The notes under the pieces were generated by a model that saw only the letters and a program-made list of their open reading frames with translations, had not been told where the DNA came from and did no database searches. This document shows, piece after piece, positions 1 through 9,024 of a stretch of DNA of 64,000 nt. The stretch comes from an uncultured Eubacteriales bacterium (GTDB lineage: Bacteria; Bacillota; Clostridia; Oscillospirales; Oscillospiraceae). A program made the position numbers and the translations under genes. Numbering within the stretch: the stretch's first letter is position 1; each line of letters opens with the position of its first letter. The stretch lies in assembly GCA_900545405.1 (NCBI GenBank), contig UQYT01000001.1, positions 124,001 through 188,000 of the forward strand, read 5' to 3'.

Positions 1-247
1 CGTCCGGCTTGAGCTCACGGAGCGTCTCCGCGGCCTCGGGCGTGCGCATGCTCTCCGGCTGATACACCTCGAGCCCGCGCTCCACGGCCAGGGCCTTGAC
101 CGGAGAAAAGGCGTTTTTCATGCCCCTGTCGCGGGGCTTGTCCGGCTGAGTGAACACCGCCGCGACCTCAAAGCCCTCATCCAGCAGCGCCTTCAGCGAC
201 ACGGCGGCAAAGTCCGGCGTGCCCATGAAAACCACGCGGAGGCTCAT
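1..247 (-). CDS. fmt: Methionyl-tRNA formyltransferase, N-terminal part
   Basis: This is the N-terminal 82 codons of Fmt, which formylates the methionine on initiator tRNA in the cytoplasm; the rest lies beyond the window edge. Reading back from the ATG at 247, the protein starts MSLRVVFMGTPDFAAV, the typical Fmt Rossmann start, and continues through a TQPDKPRDRG-like folate-site segment. Its ATG overlaps the def stop codon (ATGA), so def and fmt are translationally coupled, the usual pairing of formylation with deformylation. Confidence 0.93.
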   Translation of the reverse strand, partial: MSLRVVFMGTPDFAAVSLKALLDEGFEVAAVFTQPDKPRDRGMKNAFSPVKALAVERGLEVYQPESMRTPEAAETLRELKPD

Positions 248-774
248 TCGACCTCGTCCTCCCCGTTCTCTTCTTCCATCCAGCTGCCGCTCTCGAGCTC
301 CTCGTCCGTCAGCATACGGTCGGCGCGGGAGGTGAACACCACGCCCTCGAGGTGGTCTATCTCGTGGCAGAAGCAGCGCGCGGTCAGGCCCTCGCCCTTG
401 GCCTCAAAGGTCTTGCCGTCCCTGTCCTGGGCCCTCACAGTGACCTCCATGGGCCGCTTCACGAGCCCGAACCTGCCCGGCACGGAGAGGCAGCCCTCCG
501 GGCCGTACTGCTCGCCGGAGCTCTCTATGATCTCCGGATTTATGAGTTCTATGACATAGGGCTGCTCGCCTTCGGGCACGTTGGTCTCGAGCACGAGCAC
601 GGCGCGGCGCAGGACGCCCACCTGCGGCGCGGCGAGTCCTACGCCGTCGGCCTGCATGAGCGTGTCGCGCATGTCGTCAAGCAGGGTGTGGAGCCTGTCG
701 TCAAAGCTCGTGACCTCGCGGCAGTGCTTATGGAGCAGCTTTTCCTCGCTGGTCAATATGTTTCTGAGAGCCAT
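244..774 (-). CDS. def: Peptide deformylase
   Basis: This 176-residue metalloenzyme removes the formyl group from the N-terminus of new proteins. All three family motifs are visible: GVGLAAPQVG, EGCLSVP (the Cys is a metal ligand) and HEIDHLEG (two His ligands and the catalytic Glu). The acidic C-terminal tail (EEENGEDEVE) is an extension beyond the core fold. The gene sits 10 bp after priA and overlaps fmt by 4 bp, in the order priA-def-fmt common in Firmicutes. Confidence 0.96.
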   Translation of the reverse strand: MALRNILTSEEKLLHKHCREVTSFDDRLHTLLDDMRDTLMQADGVGLAAPQVGVLRRAVLVLETNVPEGEQPYVIELINPEIIESSGEQYGPEGCLSVPGRFGLVKRPMEVTVRAQDRDGKTFEAKGEGLTARCFCHEIDHLEGVVFTSRADRMLTDEELESGSWMEEENGEDEVE

Positions 775-784
775 TTATATCCTC

Positions 785-3034
785 CTAATCCGAGGGATTC
801 GTGTCCGCGTAGACGGACACGCCCCGAAACTGTTTATCTGATGAGTACCGCGCCACGATGTCGGCCACGAAGCGGCGCAGTCCGCGTCCCGGCGGGGCGC
901 AGAGCGTCACGCGGTAGCGGTAGTTGTTGTTCACGCGGAGCACCGAGAGCGGGGCCGGACCGAGCACGCGCACGCCGCTCTCCGAACGCGTCGCGTCCAG
1001 GAGCTCATCCCTGGCCTTTGCGGCGCAGCCGAGCACCAGCGACTCCTCCCGGCCCGACATGGTGATGCACAGCAGCTCCGTGAAGGGCGGCAGGGCCTGG
1101 AGGCGGCGGAGCTCTATCTCCGCGCGGTAAAAGCTCTCGTAATCCTGCCTTGCGGCCTGGCGTATCGTCTCGTTCTCCGGCGTGAAGGTCTGGATGACCG
1201 CGCGGCCGGGTTTTTCAAAGCGCCCGGAGCGGCCCACGACCTGGGTTATGAGCGAAAACGTGCGCTCCGTGGCCCGGTAGTCGCCCGCGTAGAGGCTCTG
1301 ATCGGCGGAGATGACGCCGACTAGGGTGACATTCTCGAAGTTCAGGCCCTTAGTGACCATCTGCGTGCCCACCATGATGGGTATGCGCTCGGTTTGAAAG
1401 CGCTCCAGCAGCACGTCGTGCCCGCCCGCGGGGGCTACGGTGTCGGTGTCCATCCTCAGCACGGGCGTGTCGGGAAAGAGCTCGTGCAGCTCCTCCTCGA
1501 GCTTCTGCGTGCCGGTGCCGACGTATTTGAGCGTGCCGCCGCATTCGGGGCAGTGCTCGTCCAGCCTCTGCGTGTACCCGCAGTGGTGGCACATGAGCCG
1601 GCGGCTGAAGCTGTGGTAGGTCAGGCTCACGCTGCAATTGGGGCAGCTGTACGTGAAGCCGCAGTCCACGCAGGTTATGAGCTTGTTTGCGCCGCGTCGG
1701 TTCAGGAAGAGTATGCTCTGCTCGCCGCGCTCCAGGTTTTCCGATATCTCGGAGCGCAGTCTCTCGCTTATGCTGCTGCCGTTGCCGCGGCGGAGCTCGC
1801 GCTTCATGTCGACAATCTCGACGCTGGGCATGGACTGCTCATTGAATCGCCGTGACAGCGTGAAGTAGGCATAGCTCCCCTGTTCGGCGCGCCAGCGGCT
1901 CTCTACATCCGGGGTGGCGGAGCCGAGCAGCAGCAGCGCGTTGTCCTGGGCGCAGCGGAACTTGGCCACGTCGCGCGCGTGATAGCGCGGGGCGTTCTCG
2001 GACTTGTAGCTGTCCTCCTGCTCCTCGTCGATTATGATTATGCCGAGGTCCTCAGCCGGGGCGAAGATGGCGCTGCGTGTGCCGATCACGACGCCGGCCT
2101 CGCCGTTTTTGATGCGCCGCCACTCATCCAGGCGCTCGCCCGCCGAGAGGCTCGAGTGCAGCACGGCGATGTCGTCCCCGAAGTGCGAGGAGAAGGTGCG
2201 CAGCATCTGCGGCGTGAGCGCTATCTCGGGCACGAGCAGTATCGCGGTCTTGCCGCGGCGGCGCATCTCCGCGATGAGGCGGATGTATATCGTCGTCTTG
2301 CCGCTGCCGGTGACGCCGAAGAGCAGCGCTCCAGAGGCCTTTTTGCCGCCAGCGAGCTTCAGGATACCCTTGAAGGCCTTTGTCTGCTCTGAGTTCAGCT
2401 TTGGGAGCGGCTGCCTTTCCCCCTCCGGGGCCTCCGGGCGGCGGTAGACGAGCACGTCCTCAAGGCTGATGAGGCCCGCGTCGCGCAGCGCGCGCACGGA
2501 TTGCAGCGAGGCGCCCGTGAACTCGCGCAGGTCGGGCAGGGCCGCACGGCCTATGGCGCAGAGCGTGCGCAGAAGCTCCGACTGCTGCGGCGCGCGGCGG
2601 CGCTTCTGCTCGGCTGCCTCCGCGGCCTCCTCAGCCGGGACGGCCAGGGCGGCCATGGTGACGTATTTGTCGCTGACGCGGCGCTTGCCGTTCTTGAACC
2701 ACAGCCCCGCGGGGAGCATGGCCTTAACGGCCTCGTACACCGTGCAGAAAAAGCGCTCGTGCATCCAGAGCGCGAGCTTTATCTGCGCCTGGGTGAGTAT
2801 CGGAGCCTCATCCAGCACCTCAGAGATGGGCTTTAGCTTCTCATAAGCGCCTATTGGCGCGAGGGCCAGGACTATGCCCTCCGTGCGGCGGTTCGCGCGC
2901 GTGAAGGGCACCTCCACTCGCACGCCGGGCTGGACCTTCTCCTTCATGTCCAGCGGGATAGCGTAATCAAAGGGCCTGTCCAGCCGGAAGGGTATGCCGG
3001 ACACGGCTATTTTTGCTATTGTGACGTCCGGCAT
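785..3034 (-). CDS. priA: Primosomal protein N' (replication restart helicase PriA)
   Basis: PriA (749 residues) reloads the replisome at stalled forks. The sequence shows an N-terminal 3'-DNA-binding region, a Walker A motif (GVTGSGKT), a DEEQ Walker B box, and a zinc-binding insert rich in CxxC pairs (CVDC, CPNC, CHHC, CPEC) typical of PriA, followed by a C-terminal helicase lobe. The start at 3034 was chosen because GGGAGG lies just upstream; a longer reading with 11 extra residues lacks such a site. A short GC-rich hairpin (about 3058-3077) separates it from rpoZ and may be an mRNA processing or attenuation structure. Confidence 0.95.
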   Translation of the reverse strand: MPDVTIAKIAVSGIPFRLDRPFDYAIPLDMKEKVQPGVRVEVPFTRANRRTEGIVLALAPIGAYEKLKPISEVLDEAPILTQAQIKLALWMHERFFCTVYEAVKAMLPAGLWFKNGKRRVSDKYVTMAALAVPAEEAAEAAEQKRRRAPQQSELLRTLCAIGRAALPDLREFTGASLQSVRALRDAGLISLEDVLVYRRPEAPEGERQPLPKLNSEQTKAFKGILKLAGGKKASGALLFGVTGSGKTTIYIRLIAEMRRRGKTAILLVPEIALTPQMLRTFSSHFGDDIAVLHSSLSAGERLDEWRRIKNGEAGVVIGTRSAIFAPAEDLGIIIIDEEQEDSYKSENAPRYHARDVAKFRCAQDNALLLLGSATPDVESRWRAEQGSYAYFTLSRRFNEQSMPSVEIVDMKRELRRGNGSSISERLRSEISENLERGEQSILFLNRRGANKLITCVDCGFTYSCPNCSVSLTYHSFSRRLMCHHCGYTQRLDEHCPECGGTLKYVGTGTQKLEEELHELFPDTPVLRMDTDTVAPAGGHDVLLERFQTERIPIMVGTQMVTKGLNFENVTLVGVISADQSLYAGDYRATERTFSLITQVVGRSGRFEKPGRAVIQTFTPENETIRQAARQDYESFYRAEIELRRLQALPPFTELLCITMSGREESLVLGCAAKARDELLDATRSESGVRVLGPAPLSVLRVNNNYRYRVTLCAPPGRGLRRFVADIVARYSSDKQFRGVSVYADTNPSD

Positions 3035-3082
3035 AGTATTCCTCCCAAAAGAGTCCGGGCGGGGCAAAGCCCCGCCTAGTCG

Positions 3083-3346
3083 TTATTGCTCTTCAGTTTC
3101 CTCTGCCTTCGGCTCGGTCTCAGGCTCGGGCTGCTCCTCGTCCTCGGGGACGCCCATGCTCTTTACGGTGAGCTTGCCGGTGTAGACCTCGTCTATCGCC
3201 GTGGAGATGGGCTTTCTGTCGAGGCTCTCACCCTCCTCCTCGGCCTTCTGGGAGATTTCCCGGGCACGGCGGGCGACCAGATTCACAAGCAGATAACGGC
3301 TGCCGACCTTCTTCACAAGCTCGGCCATGGGGGGATAGAGCATCAT
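3083..3346 (-). CDS. rpoZ: RNA polymerase omega subunit
   Basis: An 87-residue omega subunit that stabilises the beta' subunit of RNA polymerase. The core SRYLLVNLVARRARE matches the family helix. The C-terminus is long and acidic (many E and P residues), as in several Clostridia. The start ATG at 3346 overlaps the gmk stop (ATGA), and a second ATG follows directly. The gmk-rpoZ-priA order is a conserved Firmicutes arrangement and supports the assignment. Confidence 0.9.
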   Translation of the reverse strand: MMLYPPMAELVKKVGSRYLLVNLVARRAREISQKAEEEGESLDRKPISTAIDEVYTGKLTVKSMGVPEDEEQPEPETEPKAEETEEQ

Positions 3347-3957
3347 GATATAAGCACCTCTGTAACAAGTTTTATTCTGTCCGCCGTCTTGCATTTTTCG
3401 GCGGTGAGTATGGCGTCAAGTTCCTTGGCGGCCCGGTCCGGGTCGTCGTTCACTACGATGTAGCCGTATTTCCCGGCTTCGGCGCACTCGCGCTTGGCCT
3501 GGAGCAGCCGCTCTCGTATCTTCTCGTCCGAGTCGGTGTTCCGGTGGCGGAGGCGGCGCTCCAGCTCCTCGCCCGAGGGCGGTAGGATGAACACCGTCAC
3601 GGCGTCCGGGCAGTTGCGCTGCACCTGGGCCGCGCCCTGGACTTCTATGTCGAGCACGACGCTCCTGCCCTCCAGCAGGCGGCTCTCAACGTAGCCGCGG
3701 GGCGTACCGTAGCGGTTGCCGACGTATTCGGCGTGCTCCAGCAGGAAGCCGCCCTCGGCCAGCTCCTGAAAGCGCTGCGGCGTCACGAAGAAGTAATCCT
3801 TCCCCTCCTGCTCGTTCGGTCTGGGCTGGCGCGTGGTCACCGAGACGGAAAAGCACACGTCGTCGCGCAGTTCCATCAGTTTTCCGATGACCGTGCTCTT
3901 GCCCGCGCCGGAGGGCCCGGATATCACGAGCAGCTTGCCCTTTTCCTTGTTATTCAT
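3343..3957 (-). CDS. gmk: Guanylate kinase
   Basis: This 204-residue enzyme phosphorylates GMP to GDP with ATP. The P-loop GPSGAGKST is at residues 14-22, followed by the GMP-binding segment ([17 protein letters not shown]) and the lid-like [17 protein letters not shown] region. It overlaps the remA gene upstream by 8 bp and rpoZ downstream by 4 bp. Length and motifs are standard. Confidence 0.96.
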   Translation of the reverse strand: MNNKEKGKLLVISGPSGAGKSTVIGKLMELRDDVCFSVSVTTRQPRPNEQEGKDYFFVTPQRFQELAEGGFLLEHAEYVGNRYGTPRGYVESRLLEGRSVVLDIEVQGAAQVQRNCPDAVTVFILPPSGEELERRLRHRNTDSDEKIRERLLQAKRECAEAGKYGYIVVNDDPDRAAKELDAILTAEKCKTADRIKLVTEVLIS

Positions 3958-4216
3958 CCTCTTCCCCGCTTTCCTGCACGATGGGGCTGCCTGCGCGGGC
4001 GGCCACGGTCTCGGGCGTCAGCGCCGACAGGAAGAGGTAGCCCCCGTCCGTCACCAGCACCGACTTGGTCTTGCGTCCGTAGCTCGCGTCCACGAGCAGG
4101 CCGCGCTCGCGCGTGTCCTGTATCATCCGCTTTATGGGCGCGGAGTCCGGCGAGAGCACGGATATCAGCCGCTCCGCCGCTATGAGACTGCCAAAGCCTA
4201 TGTTTATCAGCTTCAT
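3950..4216 (-). CDS. remA: RemA/DUF370 family DNA-binding regulator
   Basis: An 88-residue protein starting [30 protein letters not shown], a typical start for the DUF370/RemA family. In Bacillus, RemA is a DNA-binding protein that activates matrix and osmoprotection genes; its target here is unknown. The family commonly sits between yicC and gmk, as it does here. The C-terminal acidic tail (ESGEEDE) overlaps the gmk start. Confidence 0.88.
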   Translation of the reverse strand: MKLINIGFGSLIAAERLISVLSPDSAPIKRMIQDTRERGLLVDASYGRKTKSVLVTDGGYLFLSALTPETVAARAGSPIVQESGEEDE

Positions 4217-4220
4217 GCGC

Positions 4221-5099
4221 TCACTCCACGTTCTGGATCTGCTCGCGTATCTTTTCTATCTCGGCCTTGAGGTCCACTACCACGTGCGCGATGTCCGCGT
4301 TCTGGCACTTGGAGCCTATCGTGTTGGCCTCGCGGTTGAGCTCCTGGATGAGGAAGTCCATCTTCCGGCCCGCGGGCGAGTCGCCCTCGGCAAGGCCGCG
4401 GAGCTGCGACACATGGCTGCGGAGCCTCACGGTCTCCTCGTCCACGGCGACCTTGTCCGCAAAGATGGCGGCCTCGGTCAGGATGCGGCTCTCGTCTATG
4501 TTGGTGGAGCCGAGCACCTCCTGGAGCTTTTGCTCCAGCCTCGCGCGATATTCCGCGACGGTCCTGGGCGACTCCTGCTCCACTATGCCGGTCAGGCGGG
4601 AGATCTCGTCCAGCCTGGAGACCACGTCGTCGCGGAGCTTTTCGCCCTCGCGCAGGCGCATGGCGTCGTACTCCGTGAGCGCGGTCTCGAGTATGGCGTT
4701 CAGGCCCTCGGCCAGCGCGCTGTTATCCAGCTCGCGGCGGTCGGTGCTGAGCACGTCGGGCAGACGGCAGATGCCCATGAGCGTCATGTCGTTTTCAAGG
4801 CCGTACTTCTCGCTGACGGCGCCCAGCGCGTCGATATAGCCGCGCAGCAGCGGCTCGTTCACGCGGACGACCATGTCGTCCGACGCGGAGGCGTCCACCG
4901 CCACAAAGACATCGACCTTGCCGCGGGAGATGTGGCGGCCGACGGCGGATTTGATCAGCTCCTCGGCAAAGAGGAAGCTGCGCGGGAGCTTTACGGAGAC
5001 GTCGAGATAGCGGTTGTTCACGCTCTTGAGCTCGACGCTGATGGAGAGGCCCTCGACGCTGCCCTTGGCGCCGCCGTAGCCTGTCATGCTCTTTATCAT
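4221..5099 (-). CDS. yicC: YicC/YloC family endoribonuclease
   Basis: A 292-residue member of the YicC family, whose E. coli and Bacillus members are endoribonucleases. The N-terminus [13 protein letters not shown] and the C-terminal stretch [21 protein letters not shown] with conserved acidic and Asn residues are diagnostic. It overlaps rseC by 4 bp and lies 4 bp before remA, in the conserved yicC-remA-gmk-rpoZ cluster. Confidence 0.92.
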   Translation of the reverse strand: MIKSMTGYGGAKGSVEGLSISVELKSVNNRYLDVSVKLPRSFLFAEELIKSAVGRHISRGKVDVFVAVDASASDDMVVRVNEPLLRGYIDALGAVSEKYGLENDMTLMGICRLPDVLSTDRRELDNSALAEGLNAILETALTEYDAMRLREGEKLRDDVVSRLDEISRLTGIVEQESPRTVAEYRARLEQKLQEVLGSTNIDESRILTEAAIFADKVAVDEETVRLRSHVSQLRGLAEGDSPAGRKMDFLIQELNREANTIGSKCQNADIAHVVVDLKAEIEKIREQIQNVE

Positions 5100-5521
5100 A
5101 CGCTCTCCGCCCCGCTTCCGATGATATCGACTATCTCATACGTTATGGGATTCTTCTTGTGGTGACGCCCGACGAGGGCGATGACCACGAAGCCTACGGC
5201 AAAGAAGCCGAAGCTCATGAGCATGGAGTAGCCCTCAGTCATCTTCAGCGCGGCCGCTATGGCGTAGCCGATGAAGAAGAGCACGAAGGGCACAACATAG
5301 ACCAGCACAGCCGCGCTGAGCACGCGGGAGGTCTGAGTCTCTATCTCCACCCGGTCACCAACCTGGGCGCCGATGGGGTTCTTGGCCTCGACGCGGATCT
5401 TGGAGGCGTAGTGGCAGACTTCGCAGCTGCCGCAGTCGTCGCCGCAGGCTGTGCCGCGGAGAACCTCCACCTCCGCCTTATCCGGGCCGGTCAATTTTTT
5501 GATTATAGCATACTGGGTCAA
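5096..5521 (-). CDS. rseC: SoxR-reducing system protein RseC family
   Basis: A 141-residue RseC/MucC-like membrane protein. The N-terminal part carries a Cys cluster (CGDDCGSCEVC) that may bind a metal or an iron-sulfur cluster. Two hydrophobic transmembrane segments follow (about residues 70-90 and 97-117). In other bacteria the family is linked to SoxR reduction and Rnf-type electron transfer. The neighbours here do not reveal a partner, so its role is inferred only from the family. Confidence 0.85.
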   Translation of the reverse strand: MTQYAIIKKLTGPDKAEVEVLRGTACGDDCGSCEVCHYASKIRVEAKNPIGAQVGDRVEIETQTSRVLSAAVLVYVVPFVLFFIGYAIAAALKMTEGYSMLMSFGFFAVGFVVIALVGRHHKKNPITYEIVDIIGSGAESV

Positions 5522-5532
5522 GTGCCCGCCTC

Positions 5533-6780
5533 CTATCGTCTGATGCTGATCGCTATCATGTATTCGCCCACGGCTCCCGCATCAGTGAAGCCGTCGAGCT
5601 CTACCTTGACAGGCACATACATGTCGCCGGTCTGGGTGATATCGGAGAGGTCCGCCACGGCGCGCAGGTTGGAAGACTGAATCTGGTCAAGCACGTCCTG
5701 GGCACCGCGTATCCTGACTTCGAGGTTCTTGGTTATTATGTCCTCTACATAATAGCCGTCAGGCAGCCCGGTGTAGTTGAAGTTGGTGACCGTTACCTGC
5801 TTTGTCGAGACGCCCTGTATCTCGATCGTCACATCGGCCTTGGTGACTCCGGAGGTGTTCTCGACGCCGTTCGGCAGGGTTATCGCGTAGGTGTCCTGAA
5901 GCGTGACGGCGAAGTCTGTGAGGTCTATGGTGGCGATGTTGATGCTGTTCAGACTGCTGACGACGGAAGTGTCGCCGGAGATGGTTATAGTGGAGGGCTC
6001 TATCGTGATGGAGGTGTTCTCCTCCGTCGCTCCGGCGCCGTAGATGCACTGGACGTAGAGCGTTACCTCCTTCACCATGCTTATCGGGATGGTGACGTTT
6101 ATCGTGGTGATGTCGAACTCAAAGCCCTCGCTCGAGACCTCGTTGCCGCTCTTGTCGATGAGGACGAAGGGCACGTCCGCCGTGCGGGTCATGGTGAGCT
6201 CGTCCCCGCCTATCTCGGCGTAGACGTGGTCTATCTGCTCGAGCTCGGACTCGGGACCGCTGATGGTTATCGTCTTGGGCTCGTACTCCACCTCGCCGGC
6301 GATATAGCCCTCGGCGGTGCTGCCCCTGAACTGCACGTCCACAGGCACCTGCTTGGTGGACATGCGGGTGACGTTGAAGCTGATGACGCTGGGGTTGCTG
6401 CTTACGACGCTGACCGCGTCGGCGTCCACGCCGTCGGGGTAGGTCAGCGTGTAGTACTGGGTTATCGTGCCCGTCTGGCTTATCAGCGAAACGTCGATGG
6501 TGGCCTTGATGTCCGAGGCCGTGAGCGAGCCGATGTTCCGGCGCGTGCCGCTGATCCTGACGGAGACCGTCTCTGCGCTGATGTTGTTTATGACATAGCC
6601 GCGCGAGGCCTGCAGCGTGTCCTCACCGGTAAAGACGACCTCGACGTTGCTGAAGGATTTTTCAATGGGCTCCTCCTGCGTGCCTGTGATGTAGACCCAA
6701 ATGAAGAGCGCGGCCAGCAGGGAGACGACGGCCCAAAAGACCTTGTTGTCAAAGAGCTTGCTTATTTTCTTCTTAGTCAT
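5533..6780 (-). CDS. cdaR: YbbR-domain protein, CdaA regulator
   Basis: A 415-residue extracytoplasmic protein with one N-terminal transmembrane segment (about residues 12-32, VFWAVVSLLAALFIWVYITG) and four to five repeated YbbR domains of about 80 residues, each ending in a proline- and valine-rich beta strand. In Firmicutes CdaR binds and modulates the diadenylate cyclase CdaA. Its start overlaps the cdaA stop by 8 bp, which fits translational coupling. Confidence 0.92.
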   Translation of the reverse strand: MTKKKISKLFDNKVFWAVVSLLAALFIWVYITGTQEEPIEKSFSNVEVVFTGEDTLQASRGYVINNISAETVSVRISGTRRNIGSLTASDIKATIDVSLISQTGTITQYYTLTYPDGVDADAVSVVSSNPSVISFNVTRMSTKQVPVDVQFRGSTAEGYIAGEVEYEPKTITISGPESELEQIDHVYAEIGGDELTMTRTADVPFVLIDKSGNEVSSEGFEFDITTINVTIPISMVKEVTLYVQCIYGAGATEENTSITIEPSTITISGDTSVVSSLNSINIATIDLTDFAVTLQDTYAITLPNGVENTSGVTKADVTIEIQGVSTKQVTVTNFNYTGLPDGYYVEDIITKNLEVRIRGAQDVLDQIQSSNLRAVADLSDITQTGDMYVPVKVELDGFTDAGAVGEYMIAISIRR

Positions 6781-7645
6781 TTTTCTTCACCTTGAGGGAC
6801 TTGAGCGAGGCAAGCAGGCCGGCGATGCCGCGCTTCTGCTCGTTGTCGGACTCGGGCAGCAGCTCTGTCCTGAGTATCTTCTCCAGCATGTCCGGCGTCA
6901 GGTGGCGCTTGAGCATGCCGTCCATGGCGACGGAGATCGCGCCGGTCTCCTCAGAGACGATGACGACCACGGCGTCCGAGTGCTCGCTCATGCCGATGCC
7001 CGCGCGGTGCCTCATGCCGAGGTCGCTGCTCAGACTGGCGTTCTGCGAGAGCGGGAGCATGCAGCCCGCCGCGGCGAGCCTTCCCTCGCGGATTATGGCG
7101 GCGCCGTCGTGCAGCGGGGCCTTGACGAAGAATATGTTCCGCAGCAGCTCGCTTGTGACGTCGGCATTCACGATGGTGCCGGTGGCCATCTGCTCGTTGA
7201 GGCTTATCGCGCGCTCGAAGACTATCAGCGCGCCGGTGCGTGACTCGGACATGGAAGCGCAGGCGAGAACGGTCTGGTTCACCACCGACTCAAAGGTCAG
7301 CGGCGCCGAGCTCCCGCCGAGGAAGAACATGAACCGGCCGCTGCCCATGCGCTCGAGCAGGCGGCGCAGCTCCGGCTGAAAGATGATGACCAGCGCGATA
7401 AAACCGAGCTCGACCGTCGTCTTGAGCAGGGAGTTTATCATCCTGAACTTGAAGAGGTCCGACAGCCAGAGCGCCAGCAGGATGATGACTATGCCGCGGG
7501 CCAGCCGCGTGGTGTTGGTGCGGCGGATGAGCCCTATCGCGACGTATATGAGCATGGCGACGAGGATGATATCTATGATATCCGAGATCTGCGCGGTCGT
7601 CATATATTCTATGGCATTGGAGACTATTTCCTTGATATTTCCCAT
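6773..7645 (-). CDS. cdaA: Diadenylate cyclase CdaA
   Basis: CdaA makes cyclic di-AMP from two ATP at the membrane. The protein (290 residues from the ATG at 7645) has N-terminal hydrophobic segments, then a DisA_N catalytic domain with the two signature motifs DGA (in PLHDGAAII) and RHR (in GMRHRAGIG). I chose MGNIKEIV as the start; a longer reading adds 19 residues with no better ribosome site. It is the first gene of the minus-strand operon, and the prophage lies directly upstream of its promoter. Confidence 0.95.
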   Translation of the reverse strand: MGNIKEIVSNAIEYMTTAQISDIIDIILVAMLIYVAIGLIRRTNTTRLARGIVIILLALWLSDLFKFRMINSLLKTTVELGFIALVIIFQPELRRLLERMGSGRFMFFLGGSSAPLTFESVVNQTVLACASMSESRTGALIVFERAISLNEQMATGTIVNADVTSELLRNIFFVKAPLHDGAAIIREGRLAAAGCMLPLSQNASLSSDLGMRHRAGIGMSEHSDAVVVIVSEETGAISVAMDGMLKRHLTPDMLEKILRTELLPESDNEQKRGIAGLLASLKSLKVKKND

Positions 7646-7713
7646 AGGCCTGTCCTCATCGTTTTCGTGGCGCGCGCCCTCGGCAAAACCGGGGCGCGGC
7701 AATTTGTCATAGT

Positions 7714-7742
7714 ATTATATAATAATCGGCTGGAAATAGCAA
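7714..7742 (-). promoter_or_regulatory. Sigma-A promoter of the cdaA operon
   Basis: Reading on the minus strand: -35 TTGCTA (7737-7742), 17-bp spacer, -10 TATAAT (7714-7719), about 70 bp upstream of cdaA. The carD promoter in this window has the same TTGCTA/17/TATAAT layout. Host sequence therefore reaches at least to about 7742, which limits where the prophage can begin. Confidence 0.75.
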
Positions 7743-7767
7743 CAACATTTACGGGCAGCCCCTATTA

Positions 7768-7812
7768 TTGAGTTACACACCAAGGAATTGGTTGTGTAGC
7801 TCAATTTTTTTT
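7768..7812 (+). terminator. Inward-facing terminator at the left prophage end
   Basis: A stem of about 14 bp with one wobble and one bulge (arms 7768-7781 and 7790-7804, loop AAGGAATT) is followed by eight T. It would stop plus-strand transcription entering the prophage, or could attenuate an early transcript. No plus-strand promoter upstream of it was recognised. Confidence 0.7.
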
Positions 7813-7851
7813 ATTCCTCATCCAGAGGAAACCGTCAAGGAGGACTACATC

Positions 7852-8475
7852 ATGGCAAACATCAAAGTCACCAGCAAGCAGGACGCTTGGAACAAGGTCA
7901 ACCAGATTTTCCCCACCGACTATGAGCAGGATGTGCAGAGCAGCACCCGTGCTGGCTACCCCGTCTATCGGAGCACCGCAGAGGGCCACTTCTATGACTA
8001 CATCTGTGACCTGGGTGACCGTCTGGAGGTCAACCTTGACAGCAGCCATCTGGAAACGGCCAACATCTGGATTGAGGAGCCCGCCACTGAGGAGGCCCCG
8101 GTGCTGTCTGAGGAGCGGGTGGCAGTTGCCAAGCGGCTCCAGCGTGCTGTGTTCTATTTCACTGAGGAATACCTCAAGGAACTGGAAAACAAGGCCAAGG
8201 AGGATGAGGCCGTTGCGGCCATGCAGGCCAACAGCCCCAAGGATGGCCCCGTGCAGTGCATGGTGCTGACCGCTGAGGGCAACGCCAATGTCATGCTGGA
8301 CTGCATCAAGGAACTCCACCGGGCCGTGCACATCTTGCTGGACAAGCAGGAGGATGTGGATGAGTGGATGCTCTCCGGCATCACCGCCATGATGGACCGG
8401 GCCAACGAAATGAAAATCATTCCCTATGACCTGCCCACCTCCATCTGCGGCCTGCTGTGCGCTCAGTACCGCTAA
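7852..8475 (+). CDS. Hypothetical protein, first gene of the prophage
   Basis: A 207-residue soluble, acidic protein I do not recognise. The start ATG at 7852 follows a strong AAGGAGG site (7837-7843). The N-terminal half includes a Tyr/His-containing stretch (AEGHFYDYICDLGDRLEVNL) and the C-terminal half is helical. No signal peptide or membrane segment is seen. It begins the left-end early block, just after the terminator-like hairpin, and similar proteins may be early phage accessory factors. Confidence 0.6.
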   Translation: MANIKVTSKQDAWNKVNQIFPTDYEQDVQSSTRAGYPVYRSTAEGHFYDYICDLGDRLEVNLDSSHLETANIWIEEPATEEAPVLSEERVAVAKRLQRAVFYFTEEYLKELENKAKEDEAVAAMQANSPKDGPVQCMVLTAEGNANVMLDCIKELHRAVHILLDKQEDVDEWMLSGITAMMDRANEMKIIPYDLPTSICGLLCAQYR

Positions 8476-8525
8476 GGTGCTGAGGCGCTACGGCAACAAT
8501 CTGACTGTGAAAAGAGGTGAACACA

Positions 8526-8777
8526 TTGGCAGACTATGCTTTCCGTTCCTACCATGAGCGCCAAGAAATTGAGCGCATGGTGGAGGCCGGAATGAGTGTA
8601 AAAGAGATTGCAGGCTCCCTGGGCATCTCCCTCTCCGCTGTCTATGCGGAGCTGAGGCGTGGCCGGGACGGCACCAGGCTCCCTGACAAGCGCCTGCGCT
8701 ACAACGCCGACCTGGCCCAGCTCAGTGTCCAGCAGGGGCTTGAACGGAGAGGTAGGCGCTCCGGCAATGAGGCATGA
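8526..8777 (+). CDS. Small helix-turn-helix protein resembling the IS30 transposase N-terminus
   Basis: An 83-residue protein read from TTG at 8526, preferred over GTG at 8517 because AAAGAGG (8511-8517) then has an 8-nt spacing. The segment EIERMVEAGMSVKEIAGSLGI continues into SLSAVYAELRRG, a helix-turn-helix very like the N-terminus of this prophage's transposase (KIAEALGVCKKTIYNEIKRG). It has no catalytic domain. It may bind DNA as a regulator, possibly at the same sites as the transposase; that is inference. Confidence 0.7.
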   Translation: MADYAFRSYHERQEIERMVEAGMSVKEIAGSLGISLSAVYAELRRGRDGTRLPDKRLRYNADLAQLSVQQGLERRGRRSGNEA

Positions 8778-8814
8778 AATCCCGCACCTATTAAAAACCA
8801 AGGAGGACAAAACC

Positions 8815-9021
8815 GTGAGCAACAACCCCATTGTGCTGAAAAGCAACCGGCTTTCTGATGAGTGCATCGGAACTGTCCGGCTGACCCCAGAGGCGGAAAA
8901 AGTGGTCCGCCGTCTGCGGGCAAAGACCTCTCTGCCTATTCGGCAGATCGTTTCTGAAATCATCGTCCAGGCAGAAAACCTCATTGATATTGAGGGCCCG
9001 GATGACGATGCGGAGGACTGA
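8815..9021 (+). CDS. Small hypothetical protein, possible ribbon-helix-helix
   Basis: A 68-residue protein starting at GTG 8815 behind AGGAGG (8801-8806). The core VRLTPEAEKVVRRLRAKTSLPIR then IVSEIIVQAENLI has the strand-helix-helix rhythm of small Arc/MetJ-type DNA-binding proteins, but the match is by eye only. It ends in an acidic tail (EGPDDDAED). Confidence 0.6.
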   Translation: MSNNPIVLKSNRLSDECIGTVRLTPEAEKVVRRLRAKTSLPIRQIVSEIIVQAENLIDIEGPDDDAED

Positions 9022-9024
9022 GCC

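Noticed and set aside
2994..3463. Plus-strand reading frames across the host flanks
   Set aside because: They are shadows of the minus-strand housekeeping genes, a common effect in GC-rich DNA.
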